Source: JAIOSF01 sp047159865 (GTDB lineage Bacteria > Campylobacterota > Campylobacteria > Campylobacterales > Arcobacteraceae). From it: a DNA stretch of 64,000 bases. A program made the position numbers and the translations under genes. The stretch's first letter is position 1. Every line of letters starts with the position of its first letter. The DNA lies in the NCBI RefSeq assembly GCF_047159865.1, contig NZ_AP038804.1, positions 1,116,001 to 1,180,000 on the forward strand, read 5' to 3'. The notes below the pieces were generated by a model, which was given only the letters and a program-made list of their open reading frames with translations, ran no database searches and was not told the DNA's origin. Of the stretch, positions 35,247-45,136 are shown one piece after another.

Positions 35247-36455
35247 ATGAACAAAAATACAAATATCGCAATACTAGGTGCAGGGGCATCTGGTCTTTTA
35301 TCTTCAATTCTTCTGTCTCAAAAAGGTTTTCATGTCACTATATTTGAGAAAAACAATAAGGTAGGAAAAAAACTTTTAGCAACAGGAAATGGCAGATGTA
35401 ATGTTACAAATTACAATATTTCATTAAAAAACTTTTATTCAAATTCAAATATATCTTTAATAGAAAAGAATATCACAAATTTTAGTTATGAAGATTGTAA
35501 AACACTTTTCAATAAGCTTGGTATCGAATTCAAGGTTGTTGCGAGTGGTCGAGCTTATCCTTTATCATTAACCTCTTCAAGTATTGTTGATATACTAGAA
35601 TATGAAGCGTTAAAAAGTGGTGTAAAGATTGAACTCAATCATGAGATAACAGATATAAAATACCAAAATAAAAAATTTACATTAAATAAAAATTTACATT
35701 TTGATAAACTTATTATTGCAACTGGTAGTATTGCTATGCCAAAATTAGGTAGTAGCGAAAGTGGATACCAGTTTGCAAAACAATTTAGACACAAACTCAT
35801 AAAACCTGTTGCTTCTTTAGTTCAGTTAGTTAGTAATAATAAGCACCTAGAAGTGGTAAGTGGTGTTAAGATTGAAGCAATGATTGATAATCAAAGAGGG
35901 GATTTCTTATTTACAAAATACGGAGTATCTGGATCTTTGATATTAGATCTGAGTAGAAAAATATCAAAACAATTACAAACGCAAAAAACAGTTAAAATGA
36001 GTGTTGACACAATGCCTGATTTTAGTTTTGATACTTTAGTAAATATGCTTACAAAACGCCTTGAACACCTAAAAGATAAAGAGTTAAATTTATGGCTTGA
36101 TGGTATCATGAATAAAAAATTAGCGAAGTATATAATGCTCAATTCAAATATACCAAGTCATATCAAATATGCAAAATTTTTATCACAAAAAGAGATTATA
36201 AATATTGTCAAAACAATTAAAAATCTTCAGTTTACTATAACTGATACAAAAGGGTTTGAAACTTGTGAGGTTTGTGCAGGGGGAGTTGAATTAACACAGA
36301 TAAATCTTGAAACAATGGAATCAAAAAATCAAAAAGATTTATATTTTATTGGGGAAGTTCTTGATGTCGATGGTGACTGTGGTGGTTACAATTTACACTG
36401 GGCGTGGAGTAGTGCGCATACTCTTGCTATGAATATGCAGTCTAAAACAAAATAA
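35247..36455 (+). CDS. HI0933/YhiN family FAD-dependent oxidoreductase
   Basis: This 402-residue flavoprotein has the dinucleotide motif ILGAGASGLLSSILLS near residue 10, the family TGNGRCNVTN near 47, and the C-terminal FIGEVLDVDGDCGGYNLHWAWSSA hallmark region (key residues Gly-Glu-Leu-Asp-Asp/Gly). HI0933-type proteins are widespread but poorly characterised; some are annotated as aminoacetone oxidases. No partner gene is evident. It ends at a bidirectional terminator. Confidence 0.88.
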   Translation: MNKNTNIAILGAGASGLLSSILLSQKGFHVTIFEKNNKVGKKLLATGNGRCNVTNYNISLKNFYSNSNISLIEKNITNFSYEDCKTLFNKLGIEFKVVASGRAYPLSLTSSSIVDILEYEALKSGVKIELNHEITDIKYQNKKFTLNKNLHFDKLIIATGSIAMPKLGSSESGYQFAKQFRHKLIKPVASLVQLVSNNKHLEVVSGVKIEAMIDNQRGDFLFTKYGVSGSLILDLSRKISKQLQTQKTVKMSVDTMPDFSFDTLVNMLTKRLEHLKDKELNLWLDGIMNKKLAKYIMLNSNIPSHIKYAKFLSQKEIINIVKTIKNLQFTITDTKGFETCEVCAGGVELTQINLETMESKNQKDLYFIGEVLDVDGDCGGYNLHWAWSSAHTLAMNMQSKTK

Positions 36456-36474
36456 GAGGTTTCCCTCTTATTTT
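36449..36474. terminator. Bidirectional terminator between flavoprotein gene and lactate permease
   Basis: AAAATAAGAGG pairs with CCTCTTATTTT around a TTTC loop. The T-rich flanks on both strands suit termination of both convergent genes. Confidence 0.8.
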
Positions 36475-36475
36475 A

Positions 36476-38167
36476 TTATTTTAGTAGTGGATCAGATAGT
36501 CCTAAAACATACATCCCAATCATACCTAATATACCAGCCATAAGACAATAATAAATAGTAGGAATAATAGTTCTTCTTAGTGTCTCACCCTCTTGATCAA
36601 GAAGACCAACAGTAGCAGATGCAGCTACAACATTATGAATATCAATCATATTACCAGCAGCAGCACCAACAGCTTGAAGTGCAATCATAAATGCTGTAGA
36701 TAATCCTAATGCATCGGCAACACCAAATTGAAACTGAGACAACATCATATTTGATACAGTATTAGACCCAGCAATAAATGCTCCTAATGCTCCAATCATT
36801 GGTGCAAATAATGGATAGATATCACCCACAGATGTCGCAACAAAGTTTGCCATAGCAACAGGCATAGAGTCAAAACCAGATTCATTTACACCAGAGTTAA
36901 TAAGAATTCTTACTAATGGAATCGTAAATACTAAAACAAAACCAGCTCCTAGCATAACTTTTGAAGACTCACTAAACGCTTCTTTAAGTTCTTTAAATTC
37001 CATTTTATGTAAAAAGTAAGTAAGTAAAACAACAAACACTAAAATACCACCTGGTAAATAAAGTGGAGTAATTGTATATCCTAACCCTTCTCCTAATATA
37101 TCTTTAAATGGAATAACCCATGATTTTACAAATGCTTTTGCTTCATCAGAAACTCTAGTAAGTACTAATATAACTGCAACTAATACATACGGAATCCAAG
37201 CTTTTGTTAAAGACATTGGTACTTTTGCACTCATTGAGTCAAGTTTCATCTCAAATTTACTTACCCAAATAGTAGGCCATTCTTCTTTTGGCGCAAAGTC
37301 CCAAGTGTTTTTAGGGATTAAGAAACCTTTTTTTGCTGCAAAAGTAACAATAGGAAGACCAACAAGTGCACCTATTAATGATGGAAACTCTGCTCCTAAA
37401 AATACACCAGTTAAAGCATAAGGAATAGTAAATGCAACACCACCAAAAAGAGCAAATGGAAGAATTGATAAACCTTCAAACCATGATTTGTTTTTACCAA
37501 AAAACCGAGTCATCATCATAATCATAAATAAAGGAATCAATGTACCAGTAATAGCATGAACAATCGCTACTTCTGAAGTGATAATTTGTAAATATGTATC
37601 CCAATTTGAACCAAGAGCACTTAGTGTAGCTCCAATACCTTCAGAATCTAAACCTTTATTTACACCTATTAAAATAGGAGTACCAACAGCACCAAAAGAT
37701 ACAGGTGTAGATTGAATCATCATACCAATCATAACAGCTGCCATAGCAGGGAATCCAATTGCTACCATAAGTGGAGCTGCAATCGCTGCAGGTGTTCCAA
37801 ATCCAGAAGCGCCCTCAATAAATGAACCAAATAACCACGCAATAATGATAACTTGAACTCTTCTATCGGGACTTATATTATCAAATCCTTTTCTAATAGA
37901 TGCCATTGCACCTGAATGTTTTAGGGTATTAAGAAGTAAAATTGCTCCAAATATAATCCATAAAACTGCCACAGTAATCAATAAACCTTGTATCGAAGAA
38001 GCTAAAACTCTATTAAAAGTAACCTCCCAAACATATATAGCTACACCTGCTGTAACTAAAAACACAATCGGCATCGCTTTTTTTGCAGGTAATCTCAAAC
38101 CTATCAATAAAACTGCCGCCACAAATATAGGTAATGCTGCAAAGGCAGCTTGAATTCCAATATCCAT
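36476..38167 (-). CDS. lctP: L-lactate permease
   Basis: This 563-residue protein with about 13-14 transmembrane helices matches the LctP/GlcA family of lactate/glycolate proton symporters. Family stretches GSFIEGASGFGTPAAIAAPL and GALGAFIAGSNTVSNMML are clear, as is the C-terminal GAAAGNMIDIHNVVAASATVG. AAAGGAGAAAT precedes the ATG. It is a single-gene unit with no lactate dehydrogenase genes nearby; uptake of lactate as carbon and electron source is inferred. Confidence 0.93.
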   Translation of the reverse strand: MDIGIQAAFAALPIFVAAVLLIGLRLPAKKAMPIVFLVTAGVAIYVWEVTFNRVLASSIQGLLITVAVLWIIFGAILLLNTLKHSGAMASIRKGFDNISPDRRVQVIIIAWLFGSFIEGASGFGTPAAIAAPLMVAIGFPAMAAVMIGMMIQSTPVSFGAVGTPILIGVNKGLDSEGIGATLSALGSNWDTYLQIITSEVAIVHAITGTLIPLFMIMMMTRFFGKNKSWFEGLSILPFALFGGVAFTIPYALTGVFLGAEFPSLIGALVGLPIVTFAAKKGFLIPKNTWDFAPKEEWPTIWVSKFEMKLDSMSAKVPMSLTKAWIPYVLVAVILVLTRVSDEAKAFVKSWVIPFKDILGEGLGYTITPLYLPGGILVFVVLLTYFLHKMEFKELKEAFSESSKVMLGAGFVLVFTIPLVRILINSGVNESGFDSMPVAMANFVATSVGDIYPLFAPMIGALGAFIAGSNTVSNMMLSQFQFGVADALGLSTAFMIALQAVGAAAGNMIDIHNVVAASATVGLLDQEGETLRRTIIPTIYYCLMAGILGMIGMYVLGLSDPLLK

Positions 38168-38338
38168 AATTTCTCCTTTATTATAAAACTAAAAATATCT
38201 TAGTCTTACCGTATAATAATGATATGATATTTTTTCAATAGCTTTTAAATAATAGGTTTGAGATTGACTCTGAGAATTTAAGTAACAATATTTTATGGTG
38301 AAATATATAGTTTATGAGTAGGTTGGTTTTGAAGAACA
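38168..38338. other. Intergenic region between lctP and uvrB, no gene seen
   Basis: About 170 bp upstream of lctP (minus) and downstream of uvrB (minus). It should hold the lctP promoter; TATAATAAT-like sequence occurs near 38212-38220 on the plus strand. No open frame or RNA motif was recognised. Confidence 0.4.
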
Positions 38339-38367
38339 GATAAAAAAGAGTTTAGAGCTTTTTTATC
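38339..38367 (-). terminator. Probable terminator overlapping the end of uvrB
   Basis: GATAAAAAAG and CTTTTTTATC form a perfect 10-bp stem spanning the uvrB stop codon, with an A/T-rich arm that supplies the T-run. The low G+C of the stem makes it weak. Confidence 0.5.
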
Positions 38368-40325
38368 TTATCTATCTCATCTCTAAGACGAATTGCCTCT
38401 TCAAAGTTGAGGTCTTTTGCTGCTTGATTCATCTGTTTGTTGAGTTCTGCTAACATTTTTTTACGCTCAGATGCAGGCATTTTATTGAGCTTGTCCATTT
38501 TTAATGCTACATCGTCATACTCTTCCATTTTTAGGTCTTCGTCAAGTTTTCTAATGGTTGTTTTTGGAGTGATACCATGTTTTTTATTGTGCTCTTCTTG
38601 TATTTTTCTTCTTGCATTTGTAGTGTCTATAGCAAATTGCATACTATCTGTTATTTTTTTTGCAAATAAAATTACTTTACCGTTACTATTTCTAGCAGCT
38701 CGTCCCATAGTTTGTATTAAACTTGTTTTACTTCTTAAAAATCCCTCTTTGTCTGCATCTAAAATAGCTACTAGCGAAGCTTCAGGGATATCAAGACCTT
38801 CTCTAAGTAAGTTGATACCAATAAGTACATCAAATTTTCCAAGTCGTAGTTGTCTTATGATTTGGTTTCGCTCGATGGCATCTATCTCACTATGAAGGTA
38901 TTTTACTTTGATACCTAAGTCACTATAATAGTTTGCTAACTCTTCTGCCATTTTTTTGGTAAGAACAGTAACTAAAACTCTTTCATTTCTCTGTACAACT
39001 TTTTTTATCTCATCGTGCAGTTTTTCAACTTGGAACTCACTATCCATCATCTCAATTACTGGATCAAGAAGTCCTGTAGGTCGTATGATTTGTTCTGCAA
39101 CTTCTGAAGACATATCTAATTCTAAGTCATTTGGTGTAGCACTTACAAATAAAAAGTTTGCTTTTTTATTGATGTATTCATCAAATTTGAGTGGTCTATT
39201 ATCTAAAGCAGATGGTAATCTAAAACCATAATCAACTAAAACCTCTTTTCTACTTCTATCAGCTGCATGCATTCCTCTAAACTGAGAAAGACTTACATGT
39301 GATTCATCAACGATGAGTAGATATGGCTTATTCATCGCTTCAAAATAATCTATAAGAGAATAGGGTGTTTCTCCCTCTTTCTTATCAGTAAGTAGTCGAG
39401 CATAGTTTTCAATCCCTTTACACATGCCAGTAGCTTCTATCATCTCTAAATCGAATTCAACTCTTTGTTTGAGTCGTTGGTACTCGACATGTTTTTCCTC
39501 TTTTTGGTAGTATTCTAACCGTTCGGCTAACTCTTTTTCTATAGATTCAACTGCTTTTGCGAGTCTATCTTGAGATACCACAAATGGATTTACACTATAT
39601 ATGGTTACTTCTTTGAGTTCTTGATTTCTATGATTTGTCATATATTCTAGTTTGGTTATAGATTCTATCTCATCACCAAAGAACTCAAGTCTGATAAATT
39701 CATCTTCAGAATATGCAGGGAATATATCTAATACATCACCATTTACTCGAAACTCTCCACGGTCAAAAAACTTATCGTTTCTTTTGTATCCCATCTCGAC
39801 AAGTTTTAAAAGCATTGCTCTTTGAGAATACTCTTGTCCTTGTTCTACTTTTTGTACATTTTTTTTGTACTCGACTGGATTTCCTAACCCATAGTTAGCA
39901 GAAACGGAAGCGACACAAATGATATCTTCAAAACTCAAAAGAGAAGTGGTAGTGCTCAAACGCAATCTTTCTAGTTCACTATTTATAGAACTATCTTTTT
40001 CAATAAAGAGGTCACTTCGTGGTATGTACGCTTCTGGTTGGTAGTAGTCATAGTATGAGATGAAATACTCCACATGATTATCAGGAAAAAAACCACGAAA
40101 TTCTGAGTATATCTGCGCTGCCAAAGTTTTATTGTGAGTCATGATAAGTGTAGGCATTTGCGTAGCTTCTATCACTTTTGCCATAGTGTATGTTTTACCT
40201 GAACCTGTCACTCCAAGTAGGGTATTGTATTTGTTTCCACTAACTATACTTGCAGTTAGTTTTTCTATCGCTTGGGGTTGGTCTCCTGCTGGAGAATATT
40301 CTGTATGTACTTTAAATGGTGTCAT
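38352..40325 (-). CDS. uvrB: UvrABC system protein B
   Basis: UvrB is the DNA-damage verification helicase of nucleotide excision repair. The 657-residue protein has Walker A GVTGSGKTYT near residue 40, the beta-hairpin region with YYDYYQPEAYIP near 92, the DExx box DESH near 338, helicase motifs GINLLREGLD and QTMGRAARN, and the C-terminal UVR motif in LNFEEAIRLRDEIDKI. It is a stand-alone gene. Confidence 0.97.
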   Translation of the reverse strand: MTPFKVHTEYSPAGDQPQAIEKLTASIVSGNKYNTLLGVTGSGKTYTMAKVIEATQMPTLIMTHNKTLAAQIYSEFRGFFPDNHVEYFISYYDYYQPEAYIPRSDLFIEKDSSINSELERLRLSTTTSLLSFEDIICVASVSANYGLGNPVEYKKNVQKVEQGQEYSQRAMLLKLVEMGYKRNDKFFDRGEFRVNGDVLDIFPAYSEDEFIRLEFFGDEIESITKLEYMTNHRNQELKEVTIYSVNPFVVSQDRLAKAVESIEKELAERLEYYQKEEKHVEYQRLKQRVEFDLEMIEATGMCKGIENYARLLTDKKEGETPYSLIDYFEAMNKPYLLIVDESHVSLSQFRGMHAADRSRKEVLVDYGFRLPSALDNRPLKFDEYINKKANFLFVSATPNDLELDMSSEVAEQIIRPTGLLDPVIEMMDSEFQVEKLHDEIKKVVQRNERVLVTVLTKKMAEELANYYSDLGIKVKYLHSEIDAIERNQIIRQLRLGKFDVLIGINLLREGLDIPEASLVAILDADKEGFLRSKTSLIQTMGRAARNSNGKVILFAKKITDSMQFAIDTTNARRKIQEEHNKKHGITPKTTIRKLDEDLKMEEYDDVALKMDKLNKMPASERKKMLAELNKQMNQAAKDLNFEEAIRLRDEIDKIKKL

Positions 40326-40676
40326 GGAAAAGATTATATCAGAATGTGTTTATTGTTTTGATAAATATTGCAAAGTGTAATTTATCTGTAAGGTTTTATA
40401 AAAAAAGTTAGATGATTGTCTATAGACAGCCAATGTTTTGTTGTATATAAAATTATTCAGTATCTGTTTTTGATAATATTTCTTGTCCTTCTTAAATATT
40501 TTTGAAGTAAGTCCCTATATTCTTTTTCAAATTCCTCAATACCTTTTATTTCCTCTGATAAGATGTATTATATTGCGTATAAAACTCTAATGGCAACTAT
40601 AGTAGAGATAAACTAAGTTCAGAATATCAAATAAATTTAGATATAATAATTTATAATCAACACAAGGAGATCTATC
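40326..40676. other. Intergenic stretch of about 350 bp with a possible gene remnant
   Basis: This AT-rich stretch lies between uvrB and the toxin-antitoxin pair. Most of it has no recognisable content. A minus-strand open segment at 40457-40566 is described separately. TAGATATAATAAT near 40638 is a good -10 candidate for the antitoxin operon. Confidence 0.4.
40457..40566 (-). pseudogene. Possible 3' remnant of a protein gene
   Basis: On the minus strand about 35 sense codons without a start codon end in TGA at 40457. They read as a charged helix (with SEEIKGIEEFEKEYRDL and a basic KYLRRTRNIIKNRY tail) that looks protein-like. It begins after an in-frame stop. It may be the tail of a gene lost when the neighbouring toxin-antitoxin pair arrived, or chance. 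Confidence 0.25.
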
Positions 40677-40913
40677 ATGACAATGTCAATGAATTTACAT
40701 CCCGAGTATGTCACTAACGACAATGGAGAAAGAATATCTGTAATTTTACCAATTGAAGAATTCAATACTTTAGTAGAGCAAACAAATAGTGGTTTTCAAG
40801 AAAATAAACTATATTTTCAAGAGTCTTTATCAAATATTGAAAATGGTACAACTACAACACTATCTCATAAAGATGTATGGGAAAGTATAGATAAACATAC
40901 CAAAGTATCATAG
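40677..40913 (+). CDS. Probable antitoxin of a RelE/ParE-type module
   Basis: This 78-residue acidic protein has a short N-terminal region with ISVILPIEEFNTLVEQ, which resembles the Phd/YefM-like DNA-binding fold, and a Ser/Thr-rich C-terminal tail ending in HKDVWESIDKHTKVS that would wrap the toxin. AAGGAG lies 7 nt before the ATG. Its stop codon overlaps the toxin start by one base, the usual antitoxin-first arrangement. Antitoxins of this type normally repress their own promoter. Confidence 0.75.
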   Translation: MTMSMNLHPEYVTNDNGERISVILPIEEFNTLVEQTNSGFQENKLYFQESLSNIENGTTTTLSHKDVWESIDKHTKVS

Positions 40914-41194
40914 TGAATATTATTTATGAACCTAAGTTTGTAAATAGTTTTAATAATATCTGGGACTATATATCACTCGATAGTAAAACTAGAGCCAATC
41001 AGTTTAAAACTGAATTAAAAGAAAAAATAGAAAATTTAGTACATATGCCTTATAAATTTCGAAAATCATTTTACTTTGATAATGAGGAGATTAGAGATAT
41101 GATTTTCAAAGGTTATGTTATCCCGTATAAGATAGATAAAGCTAATAATGAGATTATAATAATTGGTATTAAAAAATATCAAGAAAATTTATAA
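40913..41194 (+). CDS. RelE/ParE family toxin
   Basis: The 93-residue basic protein has the ParE/RelE layout: EPKFVNSFNNIWDYISLDS helix pair, a central helix with TELKEKIENLVHMPYKFRKS, and C-terminal strands IRDMIFKGYVIPYKID and IIIIGIKKY. RelE types cleave mRNA on the ribosome and ParE types poison gyrase; the sequence does not decide. The start is GTG 40913, sharing a base with the antitoxin stop. Confidence 0.82.
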   Translation: MNIIYEPKFVNSFNNIWDYISLDSKTRANQFKTELKEKIENLVHMPYKFRKSFYFDNEEIRDMIFKGYVIPYKIDKANNEIIIIGIKKYQENL

Positions 41195-41238
41195 AAAATA
41201 CTGTACTATTCCCTAAAATTTATTTCGGAGAATACAAC

Positions 41239-41538
41239 ATGGCACAATTTATAAAAATACAAATGGAAGAAACTTATCAGATACCTGATGAGTGGGAATT
41301 AGTTACAAATGCAAAGGGTATAACAAAAATAAAAGTAAAAGAAAATGAATTTTACGACTTTGGAAGTATGCCTTACTGTTCATCTTCAATAGAAGCTGAT
41401 GAAGAGATGATGTTAACTCCAGAAGAGTTTTTGGACCTACAATCAAATGGACTAGATATCATAGTAGCAAATACAAATATTTCTATCATTGATAATGAAG
41501 ATGAGATTAAAGAGATATTAGCACTTGATGAAGAATAG
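41239..41538 (+). CDS. Unknown acidic protein after the toxin-antitoxin pair
   Basis: I do not recognise this 99-residue protein. It is soluble and acidic, with EFYDFGSMPYCSSSIEADEE in the middle and a C-terminal acidic tail (NEDEIKEILALDEE). TTTCGGAGAAT precedes the ATG. It follows the toxin by 44 nt and may be part of the same accessory patch. No signal peptide or membrane segment is present. Confidence 0.6.
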   Translation: MAQFIKIQMEETYQIPDEWELVTNAKGITKIKVKENEFYDFGSMPYCSSSIEADEEMMLTPEEFLDLQSNGLDIIVANTNISIIDNEDEIKEILALDEE

Positions 41539-41575
41539 GTATTAGTTAGTACTAAACCTATTAGAACTGTTTATA

Positions 41576-42901
41576 TTAAAAAATATAAACAGCCGAAATC
41601 CATCCAAAAAGAATCAATGGAATATTGTAGTGGATAAATGTAGGAACAACAGAATCCCAAATATGATCATGTTGACCATCTACATTTAGCCCAGATGTAG
41701 GTCCAAGTGTCGAATCAGAAGCAGGACTTCCTGCATCACCTAAGGCTGCAGCTGTTCCTATAAGTGTAATGGTAGCCATCACCGAAAAATCTAACTGCAT
41801 ACATAACGGTGCATAAATAGCTGCTATGATTGGAATAGTCGAAAAAGATGAACCAATTCCCATAGTGATGAACAATCCAACTATCAACATAAGTAATACT
41901 GCTAGAGATTTATTATCTCCAATAACATCTACAACAGAAGAAACTAAAGTTTCAACTCCTCCTGTACTATTTATAACACTTGCAAAACCATTTGCAGCAA
42001 TCATGATAAAACCAATCATACCCATCATCTTAAGACCTCTAGTAAAGAAATCCTGTGTTTCATTTGCTCTTATTACTCCTGCTACAATAAAGATGATAAA
42101 ACCAGCTAAAGACCCCAAAATAATAGAGTTTGTATATAACTGCAAACCAAGTGCCGTTACAATAGAAAGTAATGCAATAAAAATATAAAAAGGTTTGATA
42201 TCTTTTTTTTCAGATTCAACTTCCAAAATCTTACTTACATCATAAACTCTTTTTTTTCTATAAGTAAATAAGATAGCTGTTAGTAAACCTAAGAACATTC
42301 CAAATACAGGGATAGACATTGCAAGTGGAAGTTGTGAAGATGTCGCTTTTACTCCGTTATCAACTAAGTTTTTAAGTAAAATATCATTTAAGAAAATCCC
42401 ACCAAACCCTACAGGTAAAAGCATATAAGTTCCTACCAAACCAAATGTGATGACACAAGCAACAACTCTTCTATCTAGTTGTAACTGAGCTATTGAGTGG
42501 AGGAGTGGTGGAATTAAAATCGGTATAAATGCAATATGAACAGGTACTAAGTTTTGTGAAGAGATAGCTGCTAATAATACAAGTGCTAATAACATATATT
42601 TGATATAGATAAATTGCATTGCAGAGGTATTTAAGCTTATCTTTTTTATAATCATATTTGACAGAAGATCAGTAATTCCAGATTTTGAAATAGCAACTGC
42701 AAATGTTCCTAGCATCGCATAAGATAATGCAATAGTTGCACCATTTCCTAAACCTTTGTTAAAAGCTCCCATTGTTTCATTGAGACTAAGTCCACCAGTT
42801 AATCCACCTATTATTGCTCCAATAATTAAAGCTATAACAATATTTACTCTCACTAATGAAAGTATCACCATCACCGTAACGGCAATTACTACAGAATTCA
42901 T
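41576..42901 (-). CDS. NhaC-superfamily Na+/H+ antiporter-like transporter
   Basis: This 441-residue membrane protein has about 11-12 transmembrane helices and fits the Na+/H+ antiporter family related to NhaC. Typical stretches are IIGAIIGGLTGGLSLNETM near the N terminus, the VAISKSGI half, and a C-terminal GTAAALGDAGSPASDSTLGP loop that resembles substrate sites in this superfamily. The transported ion or solute is not settled; some relatives move amino acids or organic acids. It is a single-gene unit. Confidence 0.8.
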   Translation of the reverse strand: MNSVVIAVTVMVILSLVRVNIVIALIIGAIIGGLTGGLSLNETMGAFNKGLGNGATIALSYAMLGTFAVAISKSGITDLLSNMIIKKISLNTSAMQFIYIKYMLLALVLLAAISSQNLVPVHIAFIPILIPPLLHSIAQLQLDRRVVACVITFGLVGTYMLLPVGFGGIFLNDILLKNLVDNGVKATSSQLPLAMSIPVFGMFLGLLTAILFTYRKKRVYDVSKILEVESEKKDIKPFYIFIALLSIVTALGLQLYTNSIILGSLAGFIIFIVAGVIRANETQDFFTRGLKMMGMIGFIMIAANGFASVINSTGGVETLVSSVVDVIGDNKSLAVLLMLIVGLFITMGIGSSFSTIPIIAAIYAPLCMQLDFSVMATITLIGTAAALGDAGSPASDSTLGPTSGLNVDGQHDHIWDSVVPTFIHYNIPLILFGWISAVYIF

Positions 42902-43028
42902 CTGTTTCCTTTATTTTATAAAATAAGTGCGAAGTGTATTGCAAATAGAATAAGAGATAGATAAAGTGTTAATAGAAGTATTATTTGAATAAAACTATAC
43001 TATAATATAAAAAAATCAAGGTCAAACT

Positions 43029-43301
43029 ATGTCAAATATAAAAAATGAACTTAAAAAAGTGGTTACTGAAACAATGATTCCAGAAACTGAAGAGTATTTA
43101 GAAGAGCTTCACTCACAATATGAAAACAATACGCTCTCGGATGAAGACAAAGAGGTGATTAGAGATATGGAGTCTTTTTTAGTAGAACTTCAAAATATAT
43201 TATTGTTAATTAAAGAAAACAAAATAACAGATGAAGAAGCCCAAGATGTATATGAAAAAATCACAGCAATGCTCGATGAACATACAGAGGAAAGTCACTA
43301 G
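43029..43301 (+). CDS. Unknown acidic helical protein before the Na/Pi transporter
   Basis: I do not recognise this 90-residue protein. It is strongly acidic and all helical, with TEEYLEELHSQYENN and DEEAQDVYEKITAMLDEH. No signal peptide or membrane segment is present. It begins after AAGGTCAAACT and ends 11 nt before the transporter gene, so they are probably co-transcribed. A cytosolic partner of the transporter's PhoU-like domain is a possible role. Confidence 0.6.
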   Translation: MSNIKNELKKVVTETMIPETEEYLEELHSQYENNTLSDEDKEVIRDMESFLVELQNILLLIKENKITDEEAQDVYEKITAMLDEHTEESH

Positions 43302-43312
43302 GGACAATCATT

Positions 43313-45124
43313 ATGGTTAGAAAAATTTTATTACCAACTATTTTAATTATATTAGGGTACGGTTTTTGGATTAGTCCCGACTTTAAAGAGATAGCAGCAG
43401 GTGTTTCTATTTTTTTATTTGGAATGTTATCACTAGAAGAGGGCTTTAAAAAGTTTTCAGGTGGTGCTTTAGAAAATATATTAAGAAAATCTACAGATAA
43501 ACTCTATAAAAGTATCGGATTTGGTATGATAGCCACTACGATTATGCAATCAAGTTCATTGGTTTCAGTGCTTACAATTTCATTTTTAGGTGCTGGACTA
43601 ATAGGACTTGCACAAGGTATAGGGATAGTTTTTGGTGCAAACATAGGAACTACTACAGGTGCTTGGCTTGTAGCAGGATTTGGACTCAAAGTTGATATAG
43701 CTGCTTATGCAATGCCAATGCTTGTATTTGGTATTATCCTTATTTTTCAAAAAGCAAAAGGGCTTAAAGGTATAGGATATATTTTATCAGGTTTAGGGTT
43801 TTTATTTTTAGGTATCCACTATATGAAAGATGGATTTGAAGCTTTTAAAAGTACTATTGATTTAGCTTCATTTGGTGGCACAGGTATCAAATATCTTTTT
43901 ATATTTACCGGTATTGGTATTTTTGCTACAGTTGTTATGCAGTCCTCTCATGCTACCCTAGTACTTATTATTACAGCATTAGCTGTTGGACAAATATCGT
44001 ATGAAAATGCTTTAGCTTTAGCTATTGGGGCAAATGTTGGTACGACTATTACGGCAATCATTGGAGCTATGAGTTCAAATATCGCAGGGAAAAGATTAGC
44101 AGTAGCGCATCTTATATTTAATGTAGTCACAGGATTAATAGCGATTGTTTTCATTCATCAAATAATGTTTAGTGTTGATTTTATTAGTAGTTATGTAGGT
44201 ATTGCAAATGATGATTACACACTAAAATTAGCTATTTTTCATACTATTTTTAATGCTATTGGAGTTCTTGTTATGATTCCATTTATAAATAGACTTGTAC
44301 TGTTTCTTGAATCTGTACTCAAAGAAAAGATACAAGATACAACAAATAAATTACAATATGCAACACCTAAATACCTGAATGTTTCTGTACTAGAACTCCC
44401 ATCAACAGCAATGGCAGCAATAATTGGAGAAACGAAACATCTTTATGATAACTCATTTGAAATTATTACTCATGGACTCAATCTGCAAAGAAAAAGAATC
44501 ATATCTTCTCTTCCTTTAGATGAGGTGATTGAAAAAGAATATAGTGACTTACCAGTCAATATCGATGATTTTTATAATTATAAAATAAAAGGCATTTATG
44601 GGGAGATTATAGATTTTTCTACAAAAGCACAAAGTGATATGTCACCAAAAGAGATAGAGCTATTATATCAGCTAAAATTGGCAAATAGAAATATGATTGA
44701 GGCTGTCAAAGATACAAAACATTTACAAAAAAATTTAGTAAAATATTTAAAAAGTGATAATATATATATTAAAAAAGAATATAACACTATTAGAAAGAAT
44801 TTAGCAGAGTTATTAAGAAATATTAATACAATTGTAAATACACAAGAAGAAGATGTAATTATATTGTTATTGTCAAAAGCTAAAATACATATGGAAAAAT
44901 ATGATGTACTTGTAAATGGTACACTTGATAATTTAATCAGAAATGGTCTTATTACAAACGAAATGGCAACATCATTGATGAATGATAGTTCTTATGCATA
45001 CGATATAAGTAGAAATCTGATAGAGATGGCATCTGTTGTGTTTACAGATAGAAGTATCAACAATAGTAGTATAAATGAAGATATGAAAATTAGTGATGAA
45101 GATATTGCTACTATCATAAAATAA
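43313..45124 (+). CDS. Na/Pi cotransporter family protein with PhoU-like domain
   Basis: The 603-residue protein has an NptA-type transporter part (residues about 1-330) with the inverted-repeat signatures MQSSSLVSVLTI, GANIGTTTGA, MQSSHATLVLII and GANVGTTITAI, followed by a cytosolic helical part (about 350-590) that resembles PhoU domains. Such proteins import phosphate with sodium, or export it, and the C-terminal domain gates transport. The ATG at 43313 follows a short AGGGAC stretch. Two small genes flank it. Confidence 0.88.
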   Translation: MVRKILLPTILIILGYGFWISPDFKEIAAGVSIFLFGMLSLEEGFKKFSGGALENILRKSTDKLYKSIGFGMIATTIMQSSSLVSVLTISFLGAGLIGLAQGIGIVFGANIGTTTGAWLVAGFGLKVDIAAYAMPMLVFGIILIFQKAKGLKGIGYILSGLGFLFLGIHYMKDGFEAFKSTIDLASFGGTGIKYLFIFTGIGIFATVVMQSSHATLVLIITALAVGQISYENALALAIGANVGTTITAIIGAMSSNIAGKRLAVAHLIFNVVTGLIAIVFIHQIMFSVDFISSYVGIANDDYTLKLAIFHTIFNAIGVLVMIPFINRLVLFLESVLKEKIQDTTNKLQYATPKYLNVSVLELPSTAMAAIIGETKHLYDNSFEIITHGLNLQRKRIISSLPLDEVIEKEYSDLPVNIDDFYNYKIKGIYGEIIDFSTKAQSDMSPKEIELLYQLKLANRNMIEAVKDTKHLQKNLVKYLKSDNIYIKKEYNTIRKNLAELLRNINTIVNTQEEDVIILLLSKAKIHMEKYDVLVNGTLDNLIRNGLITNEMATSLMNDSSYAYDISRNLIEMASVVFTDRSINNSSINEDMKISDEDIATIIK

Positions 45125-45136
45125 AAGGGATGAATT

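Noticed and set aside
38437..38895. Long plus-strand open frame inside uvrB
   Set aside because: It is antisense to a well-conserved gene, has low-complexity Ser/Ile composition and no ribosome-binding site.
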